Below are positions 16,253 through 25,031 of a DNA stretch of 38,327 bases, in pieces. The DNA lies in assembly GCA_030432035.1 (NCBI GenBank), contig JAUIHO010000018.1, positions 1 to 38,327 on the forward strand. Reading direction: 5' to 3'. This stretch comes from Phycisphaerae bacterium (GTDB lineage Bacteria; Planctomycetota; Phycisphaerae; UBA1845; UTPLA1). The translations under genes and the position numbers were made by a program. Position 1 is the stretch's first letter, and every line of letters starts with the position of its first letter. The notes under the pieces are model-generated. The model worked only from the letters and a program-made list of their open reading frames with translations. It ran no database searches and had not been told where the DNA came from.

Positions 16253-16417
16253 AACCGATGCCTCCCCTCAGCAGCGCGCCGCTACGAGCACGACCACCTT
16301 TGGTTGCTTAGAGAATATCGGTCGATTGCGGGAAGGAGGTTGAAGCGATCGGCAATTCTTGCCGCCTCTAATTCGGCATAACGCACCGAACCTTCGAAAA
16401 GTCATAAAGTTATGCCA

Positions 16418-18313
16418 CTAACTGCTTTGCACCCGATTGGGAAGCTCTAAGACGAAGCAGGAATAATGTCCGCCGTTGCGCGGGCTGCGCTCCACCGAGA
16501 GCTTACCCTGCAAACAATCGGCCCAGAAGCGCGAGAGCGCCAGACCAAGCCCCATGCCGCCCGTGGCCTGCGTTTTTGCATCTTTGCCACGCCGGAACGG
16601 GTCGAAGATCGAGTTCAATTCCGTCGGGTCGATACCGGGGCCGCCGTCATCGATTTCTACGGCGACGCCATCGTTCGCTGTCGGTCGGGCCGTGACAAAG
16701 ATCTGATTGCTGCCGCCGTATTTACAAGCGTTCTCAACGAGGTTGATGAGGATCTGGCTGACGTAACCGGGGTCGGTCTCGATCGTCTTTGCCGCGCCGA
16801 CTTTATTGTCGACCACCAAGGACCGTTGCGTGCCGTTGTTGCGGCATTGTTCGGTATCGCGCGAAAGGTCGTCCAAAATCGTCTGCGTATCGATCGGCTT
16901 GACGGCCAGCTTGGCACCCGACTCGGCCACGCGCGAATACGCAAATACGTTCTCGACCAATTTAGACAACCGTCGTGATTCTTGCTGCAAGATGCTCACA
17001 TACTTGCGACGCTGGTCGCCTTCGTCGTCACGCAAATCGCCTAGCAAATCCGAATAGATTTGAAACGACGTTAACGGCGTGCGTAGCTCGTGCGTGACGG
17101 CCGACGTAAAGCGCATGCGTCGCTCGATGGTGCGGAAGTATCGGATCGCGCCGTAGATCGTCGCCGTGACGGCCGCGATGGTAATCAACCAAATCAGACT
17201 CAGGCCCCACCCCAATCGTCGCAGCGCCATCCCCGTGATGTTGCCCGCCTGCATCTCGGTCCCAACCAAATGAGCGGGAATGGAGTTGAGCGAGACCGAC
17301 GTATGCATGGCGTCCAACGGCATCGGCTCGATCCGCGCGCCGGGCAGTAAGTCACCGATCTCCGATTCCATCGTGGCTTTCAAGCGAGGCCAATCAAATA
17401 AGACGCCTTGCACCGCCCAGAGGTCGTTGTCATCTTCGGTATCCGCATAAACATAGCGCAACAAAGCCAACTGCTCGCGCCCGTCCAACGACAGCTTGAG
17501 CCATGTCGGAAGCATCTCGGTACCGGCGTATTCCAAGCATTCCGCGCCGCGCTCGCGATGCGCGTTACGACCTCGGTAAGCGGTCTCGGCAAGAATATTC
17601 GGCCGACACTCACAGCGTTGTAGCTGCGGACCTGCCGCCATCTGAAGTTCCTGACGCCGGCGTTGACTTTCCATGTCGGTACGTGGTAAAGGGGTCAGCG
17701 ATTGTGCCGGTTGTCGATTAAGCGTTGACTCCGCGCCACTAATCCCCGCGCGCGTATCGGCGGCCACCTTGGATTCGAGCGCGATGGTGCGCAAATCCTC
17801 CGCTTCGTAAAAATGGCGCAGCGCATCAAACCAATTCGCTTTGGTGATGAGCTCAGCTCGTGCGTCCGACGATTGCACCAACATGGGGCGCGAAAATTCC
17901 TCTTCGGTGCCGAGTTGCGGCGACACCCAGTGATTGGGCCCGACTTGAAAGTGAAACAACACCCAATCGGGAAAGTTCCCTTCCGCCAACGGCGACGGCA
18001 GGATCGGCAACTTATCGACATCGAGCGCGGCGCCCGTATTGCGGTCGTATGCCTCGCGCGGTTGATACTCGGGCTTGAACACATCGAAGTCGTAATCGCG
18101 ATGCTTGCGAATGTCGGCCTCGATCGCATCGAGGCGATACATCGCCAGCGCCACGGTATCGTCATGCGATGCGCGCTGTGCAGTGAGGATGCGTTCGCGT
18201 TCCAACTCGACCGTTTGGTAGCTTGCGAGCGCAATGCCGACGACCACCAGCCCCCACACCACGCAGGCGCCGATGATCACGTTGCGACGGGTTTTCGCCA
18301 GAGATTGCTGCAT
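16418..18313 (-). CDS. Sensor histidine kinase with large extracytoplasmic domain
   Basis: A 631-residue membrane sensor kinase. TM1 is at ~12-33 (VIIGACVVWGLVVVGIALA). A long sensor region of about 330 residues follows, with no named domain that I recognise; it contains WVLFHFQVGPNHWVSPQLG and a Cys pair (QRCEC). TM2 is at ~367-391, with only a short juxtamembrane link to the kinase core. The phosphoacceptor is H408 in SAVTHELRTPLTS. The ATPase motifs are the N box NLVENACKYGG, G1 DDGGPGID, the F box FDPFRRG and G2 GGMGLGLALS. It starts 8 bp after the stop of the response regulator gene, with which it forms one unit. The genes just upstream are ppk and a methyltransferase-like protein, so a phosphate-related role is possible but unproven. 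The C-terminus is complete. Confidence 0.94.
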   Translation of the reverse strand: MQQSLAKTRRNVIIGACVVWGLVVVGIALASYQTVELERERILTAQRASHDDTVALAMYRLDAIEADIRKHRDYDFDVFKPEYQPREAYDRNTGAALDVDKLPILPSPLAEGNFPDWVLFHFQVGPNHWVSPQLGTEEEFSRPMLVQSSDARAELITKANWFDALRHFYEAEDLRTIALESKVAADTRAGISGAESTLNRQPAQSLTPLPRTDMESQRRRQELQMAAGPQLQRCECRPNILAETAYRGRNAHRERGAECLEYAGTEMLPTWLKLSLDGREQLALLRYVYADTEDDNDLWAVQGVLFDWPRLKATMESEIGDLLPGARIEPMPLDAMHTSVSLNSIPAHLVGTEMQAGNITGMALRRLGWGLSLIWLITIAAVTATIYGAIRYFRTIERRMRFTSAVTHELRTPLTSFQIYSDLLGDLRDDEGDQRRKYVSILQQESRRLSKLVENVFAYSRVAESGAKLAVKPIDTQTILDDLSRDTEQCRNNGTQRSLVVDNKVGAAKTIETDPGYVSQILINLVENACKYGGSNQIFVTARPTANDGVAVEIDDGGPGIDPTELNSIFDPFRRGKDAKTQATGGMGLGLALSRFWADCLQGKLSVERSPRNGGHYSCFVLELPNRVQSS

Positions 18314-18321
18314 GATAAATC

Positions 18322-19080
18322 TTAGGCCGGCCCCGCCCCGGAGGCGTCGGGCTGCGTCGCCACGTCGCCGATCGATTCGACCATCGAACCGAGCATGTAG
18401 CCCTTGCCTCGCACGGTCGCTACCGCATCCGCAGCCGTTTCACCGCAGGCGTCGCTCAGCTTGCCACGCAATCGGGCCACGTGCATATCGACGGTCCGCG
18501 TTTCGATGCCCTTACCGCTAAGCCCCCAAATGCGTAACAGCAGTTCGTCGCGTGCTACGGCCCGGCCGCGATTGCAGGCCAAGTGCGCCAAAATCTGACA
18601 CTCCGTTTCGGAGAGAGCGACGGTGGGCTTCTCGCTAGGACGAATCTCGCGGCGTTCCAAATCGATGGGCGTGCCGTTCACGAGCAGACCCTTTACCGGT
18701 GACGGTCGCTCGGGCGTGCGACGCAATACAGCCTCAACCCGCGCAAGCAACTCGCGCGGTGAAAACGGCTTTACGACGTAATCATCGGCCCCGCCCTTGA
18801 GGCCGCCAACGCGATCGTCTTCTTCACCGCGGGCCGACAGAATAATGACGGGCAGCGCCGAGTGCGTTTTCCGCAATTCGGCCAGAACCGTCATGCCGTC
18901 CATCTTGGGCATCATCAGATCGAGCAACACCAAATCGACGTCGGACAGGCGCGCGGCGTGCAAACCGGCTTCGCCATCGGCGCATTCGACCACATCGTAT
19001 CCGGCGCGATCCAACGCGGCGGCGATGCCCATCCGTATGGCATCTTCGTCTTCAACCACGACAACCTTTGCAACGCCCAT
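18322..19080 (-). CDS. OmpR/PhoB-family response regulator
   Basis: A 252-residue transcription factor. The receiver domain (1-~120) has the acidic pocket EDED at 10-13, phosphoacceptor D54 (LLDLMMPKMDG), S82 (ILSARG) and K104 (VVKPFSP). The winged-helix DNA-binding domain (~130-235) has LSETECQILAHLACNRG, then ELLLRIWG, the recognition-helix region RTVDMHVARLRGKL and the wing VATVRGKGYML. The C-terminal 15 residues are a poor tail. The partner kinase follows 8 bp later. A possible promoter lies upstream at 19170-19198. The target genes are unknown; autoregulation is common in this family. It resembles PhoB and RegX-type regulators in general layout, but that level of naming is not secure. 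Confidence 0.95.
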   Translation of the reverse strand: MGVAKVVVVEDEDAIRMGIAAALDRAGYDVVECADGEAGLHAARLSDVDLVLLDLMMPKMDGMTVLAELRKTHSALPVIILSARGEEDDRVGGLKGGADDYVVKPFSPRELLARVEAVLRRTPERPSPVKGLLVNGTPIDLERREIRPSEKPTVALSETECQILAHLACNRGRAVARDELLLRIWGLSGKGIETRTVDMHVARLRGKLSDACGETAADAVATVRGKGYMLGSMVESIGDVATQPDASGAGPA

Positions 19081-19169
19081 CGATCGCTACCTCTTGAATT
19101 GACATGACGGCAACCGACGCGTGCATCGACGGCGTGCACCCCATGGTGCAACGTTGCCACAGGACCCAA

Positions 19170-19198
19170 AGTATAAATTCTGTCGCCGCCGGAATGAA
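19170..19198 (-). promoter_or_regulatory. Possible sigma-70-type promoter of the response regulator/kinase pair
   Basis: On the minus strand TTCATT and TATACT are separated by 17 bp, about 90 bp before the response regulator start. The -10 box differs from TATAAT by one base; the -35 box is weak. An inverted repeat TGCACC/GGTGCA lies between this site and the gene and could be an operator. This is inference from consensus only. Confidence 0.3.
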
Positions 19199-19239
19199 AA
19201 AACTTCGGTAACGCCCGCGCAACGCCCTGCCATGAAGTG

Positions 19240-20121
19240 CTAAATGAACCAAAAAGTCCGCTTTTTCCAGACGCGATAGGGTTCGCCAAAGGCTGCTTCC
19301 AGCACCCGGTCCTCCCAGCGACCGCGGATAAGCTGAAACGTCGCAAACGCGCCGACAAACAACAGCCAGATCGGATGCCACCTTGCCAGCAACAACCACA
19401 CGGCGATTTGCGCGATAATTTGCCCGAGATAGATCGGATGCCGCACCAAGCGATAAGGCCCCGTCACCTTCAATTCGCGCGCTTCGGGCACGATGCTGAC
19501 CGAGCGTACCAAATAGGCGTAACCCCAGATTTCGATTAAGAGCGCGACAATATTTAGAACAACTCCTAGCACCACCTTGCCTTGCATCGACCGCGCTTCC
19601 TCAGCGAAACCGATAAACAACTGATAATCGCGTGCCGGTGGGTTACCGACAAACATCGTCAGCCAACCACCAATGACAAGTGGCAAAAAGGGGAATAAGG
19701 CCCCAGTCATGGAAACCACGATCATCTTCAGATCGCTGACGCGGCGCAGGGGTTGAATTCGCAGACAAAATCCTGCAACAATCAGTAAATATGTAATGTC
19801 AACGAGTAAACCCGGCGCCGGTACCCAAACGTCGCTTCCGGCCAGCGGTAACTGCAGCTTAATCGCCAAATCTGAGAACGCGTCATAGCGTGAAACACGC
19901 CAGCCGCCATAGAGCACAAAAAAACTGATGCCGACAGATCGGAAAAACCAGTCGGGCAAACGCCACCATAGTTGAATCAGTTCGTTATCCGAAGGGGGAG
20001 ATTGCGCGGCAACATCGTCGCTGGCGACGGGCCGCGCGTACGGCACGGCTATAGGGTCGGTCTGCTGTTCTTGAGGTGGCTGCGCCATATGGTGTTCATC
20101 GGCGACTTGGTCACCGAGCAT
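19240..20121 (-). CDS. Isoprenylcysteine/phospholipid methyltransferase-like membrane protein
   Basis: A 293-residue integral membrane protein. After a hydrophilic N-terminus there are about six hydrophobic segments. The C-terminal third carries the signature of the PEMT/ICMT-like methyltransferases: ELKVTGPYRLVRHPIYLGQ (the RHP-Y motif that binds S-adenosylmethionine) and, near the end, EDRVLEAAFGEPYRVWKKRT. Family members methylate phosphatidylethanolamine, isoprenylcysteine or unknown membrane substrates. The ATG at 20121 lies only 3 bp past the ppk stop, so the two are probably co-transcribed. An alternative start is ATG 20088. Bacterial proteins of this group are mostly uncharacterised, so the substrate is not predicted. 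Confidence 0.85.
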   Translation of the reverse strand: MLGDQVADEHHMAQPPQEQQTDPIAVPYARPVASDDVAAQSPPSDNELIQLWWRLPDWFFRSVGISFFVLYGGWRVSRYDAFSDLAIKLQLPLAGSDVWVPAPGLLVDITYLLIVAGFCLRIQPLRRVSDLKMIVVSMTGALFPFLPLVIGGWLTMFVGNPPARDYQLFIGFAEEARSMQGKVVLGVVLNIVALLIEIWGYAYLVRSVSIVPEARELKVTGPYRLVRHPIYLGQIIAQIAVWLLLARWHPIWLLFVGAFATFQLIRGRWEDRVLEAAFGEPYRVWKKRTFWFI

Positions 20122-20124
20122 GCC

Positions 20125-22278
20125 CTACGCTTTTTCGTCGCTATCCAGCGTGAGCCCGACGCGATCCGCTGCCCGGCGTGCCATTTGCATCAGCCGCTCG
20201 TGAATACCGACGGCCTCTTCGTCGTTGGTGGGCTTCCGCTGGGTGTAGTTCCCCTCTGCATCCATATCCCACGTTTGCCGCCGATCGGCGAGCAACATTT
20301 GCAGCACTTCCCACAGTCGCTGTCGGCAGTTCGGCTCAACGACCGGCGCGATGAGTTCGACGCGGCGATTGAGATTGCGATACATCCAATCGGCAGAGCC
20401 GATGAAAAACTCGCCATCGACTTCGTATTCGGCACCGTTGCGGAAATGGAAAATGCGCGAGTGCTCCAGAAAGCGACCGATGACCGACATGATCTCGATG
20501 TTTTCCGTAAGTCCCGGCACCTGCGGTCGCAAACAACAGAAGCCGCGCACGATCAGCTTGATCGGCACGCCCGCTTGCGACGCACGCGACAAGACTTCGA
20601 CGATGCGACGATCTTCGAGGCTGTTCATCTTCGCCACGATACCCGCGGGGCGCCCAGCCTGCTGATGTTCGATTTCGCGCTCGATCATCGCCGTGAAGCG
20701 TTCGCGCATGTTCACCGGCGCGACGAGCAGCGTTTCGTAATCGACCTTCAGCGAGTGGCCCGTGAGGTAATGGAACAACTCCACCAACTCGGAGGTCATT
20801 TCCTCGCGACAGGTGAACAAACCGATGTCGGTGTACAATCGCGCCGTCTGAATGTTGTAGTTGCCGGTGCCGATGTGCGTGTAGGCGCGAATACCGTCGT
20901 CTTCGTTCCGAATGACGAGCGACAACTTCGTGTGCGTCTTCAAACCCACGATGCCATACACCACGTGCACGCCCGCGCGTTCGAGTTGTTGCGCCCAAAA
21001 GATATTGCGCTGTTCGTCAAAGCGCGCCTTCAGCTCGACCAAGCATACGACTTGCTTACCCTGCTCGGCCGCACCGATCAGGCTATCCATCAGCGAACGA
21101 CTATCCCCAATGCGATAGAGCGTGATCTTAATCGCCAGAACCTTCGGATCGTTGGCGGCGTTGCGAATGAACTTTTCAACGCTTTCGGAAAAGCTCTCGA
21201 ACGGGTGATGCACCATCAAATCGCCGGAACGAATGATGCTGAAGATGTCGGCATCTTCGTCCTTCAATCGCTGCGGCAGCACCGGCATCCACGTAGGATA
21301 ACGCAGCTCCGGGCGGTCCAAATCGCAAATCTGCCCCATGCCGGTGTAGTCGAGTTCGCCGTTTAGTTCGTACACTTCCTGCTTGGCCAGTTGCAACTCG
21401 TTCATCAAGAAGTGCACCGTCCACGGGTCGGCGCTGCGGTCGTGTTCGAGTCGCACGATGCGCTCGAAGCGACGCTCGCGCAATTCCTGAGCGATCAGTT
21501 CGAGCAAATCTTCGGCGTCTTCCTCGTCGCGTTCGATATCGGCATTGCGCGTCACGCGAAACGGCGTAACGCTCAACACTTCCATGCCGGGGAACAGCGC
21601 ATCGAGGTTGTAGCGAATCACATCGAGCAGGCGCACAAAGCGCAATTCGCCACCCGGGCTGTTCGGCAGCGGCAGCCAACCGGGCAACATGTCCGGCACC
21701 TTCACGCGCGCGAACAATTGATCGTCCAGTCGCGGATGATGCATCTTCACGCCGAGCGACAGCGAGAGATTCGACAAATACGGAAACGGATGCCCCGGAT
21801 CGACGGCCATCGGTGTCAGAATCGGGAACACGTTTTGAAAGAAATATCGTTCGGCGAAGCGCACTTCGCCTTCGTTTAGATGCTTCCAATCGAGCAGCGC
21901 GATGCCGTGTTCCTTTAGGGCCGGCACGATCGCGCTGCGGTAAATCCGCGCTTGTTCGATCAACATTGGGAAGCACGCGCGACGAATACCCTGCATCTGT
22001 TGCGAGGCCGTCATACCGTCGGGCGTTAGTGCGGTCACGTTGGCGGCAATCTGTCGCTTCAGACCGCCGACGCGTTTCATGAAGAATTCGTCGAGGTTCG
22101 ACGTAAAGATGCTGAGGAAGCGCAACCGTTCCAACAGTGGGGTGCGTTCGTCCGTCGCTTCGTGCAACACGCGCGCGTTAAAGTCGAGCCAGCTCAACTC
22201 GCGGTTGATAAAGATCCCGCTCAAGTCTTGCTCGGTCGGCGGCGTCTCGCCTTTTGACGGTTCGGTGGTGGACGTCAT
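20125..22278 (-). CDS. ppk1: Polyphosphate kinase 1
   Basis: A 717-residue PPK1, which reversibly makes inorganic polyphosphate from ATP. The N-terminal domain begins with FINRELSWLDFNARVLHEA, and LSIFTSNLDEFFMKRVGGLK is the family hallmark. The catalytic domain has VCLVELKARFDEQRNI, then the phosphorylated histidine H449 in GLKTHTKLSLV (matching E. coli H435), followed by THIGTGNYN and ARLYTDIGLFT. IKLIVRGFCCLRP and IFHFRNGAEYEV lie in the last domain. The length is normal (~690-720). The start is ATG 22278 (MTSTTEPSKG). It follows ppx on the same strand with 118 bp between them, and is followed by a methyltransferase-like gene after 3 bp. PPK1 is membrane-associated or cytoplasmic. Having ppk and ppx side by side is a common arrangement. 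Confidence 0.98.
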   Translation of the reverse strand: MTSTTEPSKGETPPTEQDLSGIFINRELSWLDFNARVLHEATDERTPLLERLRFLSIFTSNLDEFFMKRVGGLKRQIAANVTALTPDGMTASQQMQGIRRACFPMLIEQARIYRSAIVPALKEHGIALLDWKHLNEGEVRFAERYFFQNVFPILTPMAVDPGHPFPYLSNLSLSLGVKMHHPRLDDQLFARVKVPDMLPGWLPLPNSPGGELRFVRLLDVIRYNLDALFPGMEVLSVTPFRVTRNADIERDEEDAEDLLELIAQELRERRFERIVRLEHDRSADPWTVHFLMNELQLAKQEVYELNGELDYTGMGQICDLDRPELRYPTWMPVLPQRLKDEDADIFSIIRSGDLMVHHPFESFSESVEKFIRNAANDPKVLAIKITLYRIGDSRSLMDSLIGAAEQGKQVVCLVELKARFDEQRNIFWAQQLERAGVHVVYGIVGLKTHTKLSLVIRNEDDGIRAYTHIGTGNYNIQTARLYTDIGLFTCREEMTSELVELFHYLTGHSLKVDYETLLVAPVNMRERFTAMIEREIEHQQAGRPAGIVAKMNSLEDRRIVEVLSRASQAGVPIKLIVRGFCCLRPQVPGLTENIEIMSVIGRFLEHSRIFHFRNGAEYEVDGEFFIGSADWMYRNLNRRVELIAPVVEPNCRQRLWEVLQMLLADRRQTWDMDAEGNYTQRKPTNDEEAVGIHERLMQMARRAADRVGLTLDSDEKA

Positions 22279-22396
22279 GTCCGCAGGCTCCGGTATCGGC
22301 AGCGCAGCGTCAATGCTCGCACCGCCCAGATATCATTAAAGTCAGTCGGATATTGTAGTATTCGACGGAATAACCGGCAAAAAGTAGCTGCTTTGC

Positions 22397-24040
22397 CTAC
22401 GGCTCTTCGTGCAGCACAATATCGAGTTCGCGATCGAACTCTCGCTCGAATAAACCGGCGTGGCGCTTGGCACACCACATCTCAATCTCGGCATCCTGCT
22501 GGGCGTATATCTCGATCTCGATGCGGTCGCGCTCCTGCCGGCAGCGCAAGGAATGCACGACCGAAAAGCTATTGCGATCCAACGCATCCGCCAAACGCAA
22601 AAGGACCGCCAACTTGCGGACCGGCCGCCGATGCACGGGCTTGAGGTTCTTAAACGAGAAATGACTCTTCTTGGGCCGCTCCTTACGATGATAGCGTGCC
22701 ACGTTGGCAATGATTTCAACTTCCTGCTCGCTGAAACCTTTGAGCGAACCATTGCGAATCAAATAGTAGCTATGTTTGTGGTGCCCTTCGTGGCTGATGA
22801 GGTGGCCGATGTCGTGCAACAACGCCGCGTGCGACAGCAATTCCTTATACGAATAATCGAGTTCGTGCAGCCCGGCGAGTTGGTCGAACAACACGCGCGA
22901 TAGCGCCGCCACTTGCTGCGAATGCTGACGGCGGTAGTTACAGCGTTCGGCCAGGCTTACGACGCTGCGCGTGCGCGGGTTGGGCCATGTTGCTCGCGCC
23001 GCCAGCTTCTGACGATGCTTGGCGATGTAATCGATCATCACGCCTTCGCGCAATGCATAGTCGCAATGCAGCAGCGTATCGAACTTGAAATGCTGCATGA
23101 TGCGCAGGAAGACGAACAACGCGGGAATGTTCGAGTCGACGCGTTTCTCATCCATCCCCGGCAGCGCCAAGCGCTCGGCACGTGTCATCCGCAGCAGACG
23201 ATCTTTCAATTCGCGCGCTTCGGCACGTGGGATTCGAAGCTCGTTATCAACGCCTTCCATCAATGGTGGCCGCTGTTTGGCACAGATCGTCGCAATGCTG
23301 CGGGCGGCGCCGCTGGTGACGATGCAACGCCGAATCGGTCGCTCGCCGATGCGATCCAACACCGGGTCGAGCACCTTGCGCAGATGCCGACGCATCGCTT
23401 TGATGTCCGTCGCCTCGGGCGGGTCGCCGCGCATAAACAACTCAGCCAATCGCGCGCCGCCCAGTTTCACACTTTCCAACCTTCGCGCGTGCTGCGAATT
23501 GCACGCAATCAGTTCGACGCTACCGCCGCCGATATCGACGATCAGATCGTCATCGTCGCCGGGTGCGGCCAACTGCATCGAATGCCGCACGCCCAAATAA
23601 ATCAGACGCGCTTCTTCTTCCGCCGGAATGACCGTCACGCGCAGGTCCAGCTCTTCCCGCACGCGATCGACAAACGCACCACCGTTGTGCGCTTCGCGCA
23701 CGGCACTCGTCGCGACGACGCGAAACTTTCGCACGCCTTGCGATTCGGCCAACTTCTTAAAGCGACCGAGCGCCACGATGCCGGCGTCCATCGCTTCGTC
23801 CGTCAAGTGATGTTTGCTAAAGCCGCCCTTGCCGAGTTGCACCATATCTTTCTCGCGACCGAGCGCGCGGAAGTCGCCCTGCGGAGAAATTTCGGCAATC
23901 ACCAGATGCACGCTGTTGGTGCCGACGTCGATCGCGGCGAACCGCGTCACCGGCGGCATGTTGCCACCGCCGCCGCCGCCGGGCCGTTCTACTGCGACGG
24001 TCGTCGGATCATCGACCGCCACGGCGGCTTCGTATGGCAT
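22397..24040 (-). CDS. ppx: Exopolyphosphatase/GppA-type phosphatase with HD domain
   Basis: A 547-residue enzyme of the Ppx/GppA family, which releases phosphate from polyphosphate ends or hydrolyses pppGpp. The ASKHA ATPase-type core shows AAIDVGTNSVHLVIAE (phosphate 1), VVATSAVREAHNG, IVDIGGGSVELI (phosphate 2) and CIVTSGAARSIA. After ~residue 350 comes an HD domain with HAALLHDIGHLISHEG, RYHRKERP and LAVLLRLADALDR, typical of long-form PPX. The codons before ATG 24040 include a GTG at 24043. A later ATG at 23959 (MPPVTRFAAIDVG) would remove a Gly-rich leader and is a fair alternative; neither has a clear Shine-Dalgarno site. The gene sits between sixA and ppk on the same strand. The HD part may act on guanosine penta/tetraphosphate; that is from family knowledge. 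Confidence 0.95.
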   Translation of the reverse strand: MPYEAAVAVDDPTTVAVERPGGGGGGNMPPVTRFAAIDVGTNSVHLVIAEISPQGDFRALGREKDMVQLGKGGFSKHHLTDEAMDAGIVALGRFKKLAESQGVRKFRVVATSAVREAHNGGAFVDRVREELDLRVTVIPAEEEARLIYLGVRHSMQLAAPGDDDDLIVDIGGGSVELIACNSQHARRLESVKLGGARLAELFMRGDPPEATDIKAMRRHLRKVLDPVLDRIGERPIRRCIVTSGAARSIATICAKQRPPLMEGVDNELRIPRAEARELKDRLLRMTRAERLALPGMDEKRVDSNIPALFVFLRIMQHFKFDTLLHCDYALREGVMIDYIAKHRQKLAARATWPNPRTRSVVSLAERCNYRRQHSQQVAALSRVLFDQLAGLHELDYSYKELLSHAALLHDIGHLISHEGHHKHSYYLIRNGSLKGFSEQEVEIIANVARYHRKERPKKSHFSFKNLKPVHRRPVRKLAVLLRLADALDRNSFSVVHSLRCRQERDRIEIEIYAQQDAEIEMWCAKRHAGLFEREFDRELDIVLHEEP

Positions 24041-24200
24041 CACGGAGAATGGATAGGGGTCTTGAGGATGAATAACGCGGTTCCTTTGCCGTCGGGCTTT
24101 CGGTTCATCGGATGGCGTTTTCGACTGCCCCTATCATATCAACTTATCCGCAAGAGCCGAACGGCGATTTCACTCAATAATGCCGCAGCGTCTTAATAAG

Positions 24201-24701
24201 TCACGCGATTTGGCGTAACTGTTTCGGTGCGATGAACCATTGCAGCTCGGCCCGCGGCGGTGCTCGGTCACCGTCAAATTCCAGACATGCGACCGCACCT
24301 TTTTTGAACCGCACGCCGTCTTCCTCCGCACCGCCGATCAGCCGCATCATAAGCATGCTCATATCGGGCTCGTGCCCCACCAGCGCGACGCGCAACCCGT
24401 TGCCGACGCCGATCAGTCGCTTGATCACGCCGTTCAAATCGCCGCCCGGTTCGAGGTCGCGCACTTCTTTGATATCGCCGTCGAACGTGGGCAACTCGGC
24501 GAGCAGTTCGGCAGTTTCTTTGGCCCGGCGCAGCGGACTGGTCCAGATCGTATCGACTTCGACCTCCATCGCGGCCAATCCTTCGACCGCCCTGCGCATC
24601 CGACGCATACCTTTGTCGGTTAAGCGCCGCTCTTCGTCGGGCAAGTCCGCACGCAGCTCGCGGTCTTCGGCAATCGCATGTCTTACGAGATATATCAACA
24701 A
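24201..24701 (-). CDS. sixA: Phosphohistidine phosphatase SixA
   Basis: A 166-residue member of the histidine phosphatase superfamily that removes phosphate from phosphohistidine on partner proteins. The N-terminus IYLVRHAIAEDRE carries the RHG-type motif: R7 and H8 have the same numbering as E. coli SixA when TTG 24701 is used. TSPLRRAKETAELLA and LVGHEPDMSMLMMRLIGG (second catalytic His) complete the active site. The TTG start is chosen because AGGGGAG lies 6 nt upstream and the protein then starts as in the family. The longer open frame from ATG 24737 would put that binding site inside the coding region. It heads the group sixA, ppx, ppk (156 bp to ppx). Its target could be the nearby two-component system or a phosphorelay elsewhere; not determined. 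Confidence 0.9.
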   Translation of the reverse strand: MLIYLVRHAIAEDRELRADLPDEERRLTDKGMRRMRRAVEGLAAMEVEVDTIWTSPLRRAKETAELLAELPTFDGDIKEVRDLEPGGDLNGVIKRLIGVGNGLRVALVGHEPDMSMLMMRLIGGAEEDGVRFKKGAVACLEFDGDRAPPRAELQWFIAPKQLRQIA

Positions 24702-24816
24702 GATGGGCTCCCCTCGTTGCGGTTCGCCACCGATCATAACGCAGTGCAGAGATGATCACACTCAAGACCGCGCGTGCCTTCTATGAGCCCGCGTTGTGCA
24801 CATGCCGGCCTGTGTG

Positions 24817-24860
24817 GGTGCCCCTGCCCCTCTGGGGCTGGGGGACCAAACACACGCGAC
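24817..24860 (+). repeat. 44-bp GC-rich repeat, copy A
   Basis: It begins GGTGCCCCTGCCCCTCTGGG and ends CACACGCGAC. It matches 24953-24996 at 43 of 44 positions, and its first 25 bp recur exactly in inverted orientation at 27032-27056. It contains a GCCCC-TCT-GGGGC hairpin. Confidence 0.85.
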
Positions 24861-24868
24861 GCCGAATG

Positions 24869-24930
24869 TGTTACCCATGTCCCTGAACTGTTACCTATGT
24901 CCCCGAACACCTGTTACCCATGTCCTCGAA
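24869..24930 (+). repeat. Three tandem 20-bp units
   Basis: The unit is TGTTACCCATGTCCCTGAAC. Copies start at 24869, 24889 and 24912; the second has TACCTATGTCCCCG and the third ends one base short with CTCGAA. A 3-bp insertion precedes the third copy. The spacing is near two helical turns. Confidence 0.8.
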
Positions 24931-24952
24931 AAGCAACACCATCCCGCAACCT

Positions 24953-24996
24953 GGTGCCCCTGCCCCTCTGGGGCTGGGGGACCAAACACGCGCGAC
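24953..24996 (+). repeat. 44-bp GC-rich repeat, copy B
   Basis: Direct repeat of copy A with one A-to-G difference. It sits 92 bp downstream of copy A, with the 20-bp tandem array between the two. Confidence 0.85.
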
Positions 24997-25031
24997 CACG
25001 CCTACTATCCATACTCCAAACAACCGCGCAC

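Larger units (their letters stand above)
24738..25031. other. Repeat-rich intergenic block
   Basis: No supported gene lies here. It holds two 44-bp near-identical direct repeats (24817-24860 and 24953-24996) that flank a three-copy 20-bp tandem array (24869-24930). The sixA promoter must lie at the left edge. The composition and the absence of Shine-Dalgarno sites argue against the overlapping open frames being genes. Confidence 0.6.

Noticed and set aside
15965..16381. Plus-strand open frame opposite xerD and the Cys-rich gene
   Set aside because: Parts look protein-like (KLLIDAATLEGIEALVEYIA), but there is no ribosome binding site, and the minus strand has a much better-supported small gene.
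19972..21366. 464-residue open frame on the plus strand
   Set aside because: It lies antisense to ppk1 and has a His/Arg/Asp-rich composition typical of antisense shadows in this GC range, with no ribosome binding site or domain.
22913..24196. 427-residue open frame on the plus strand
   Set aside because: Antisense shadow of ppx, with the same compositional signs; ppx itself carries clear motifs.
24869..24930. CRISPR array
   Set aside because: The units are directly adjacent with no unique spacers, only three copies, and no cas genes.
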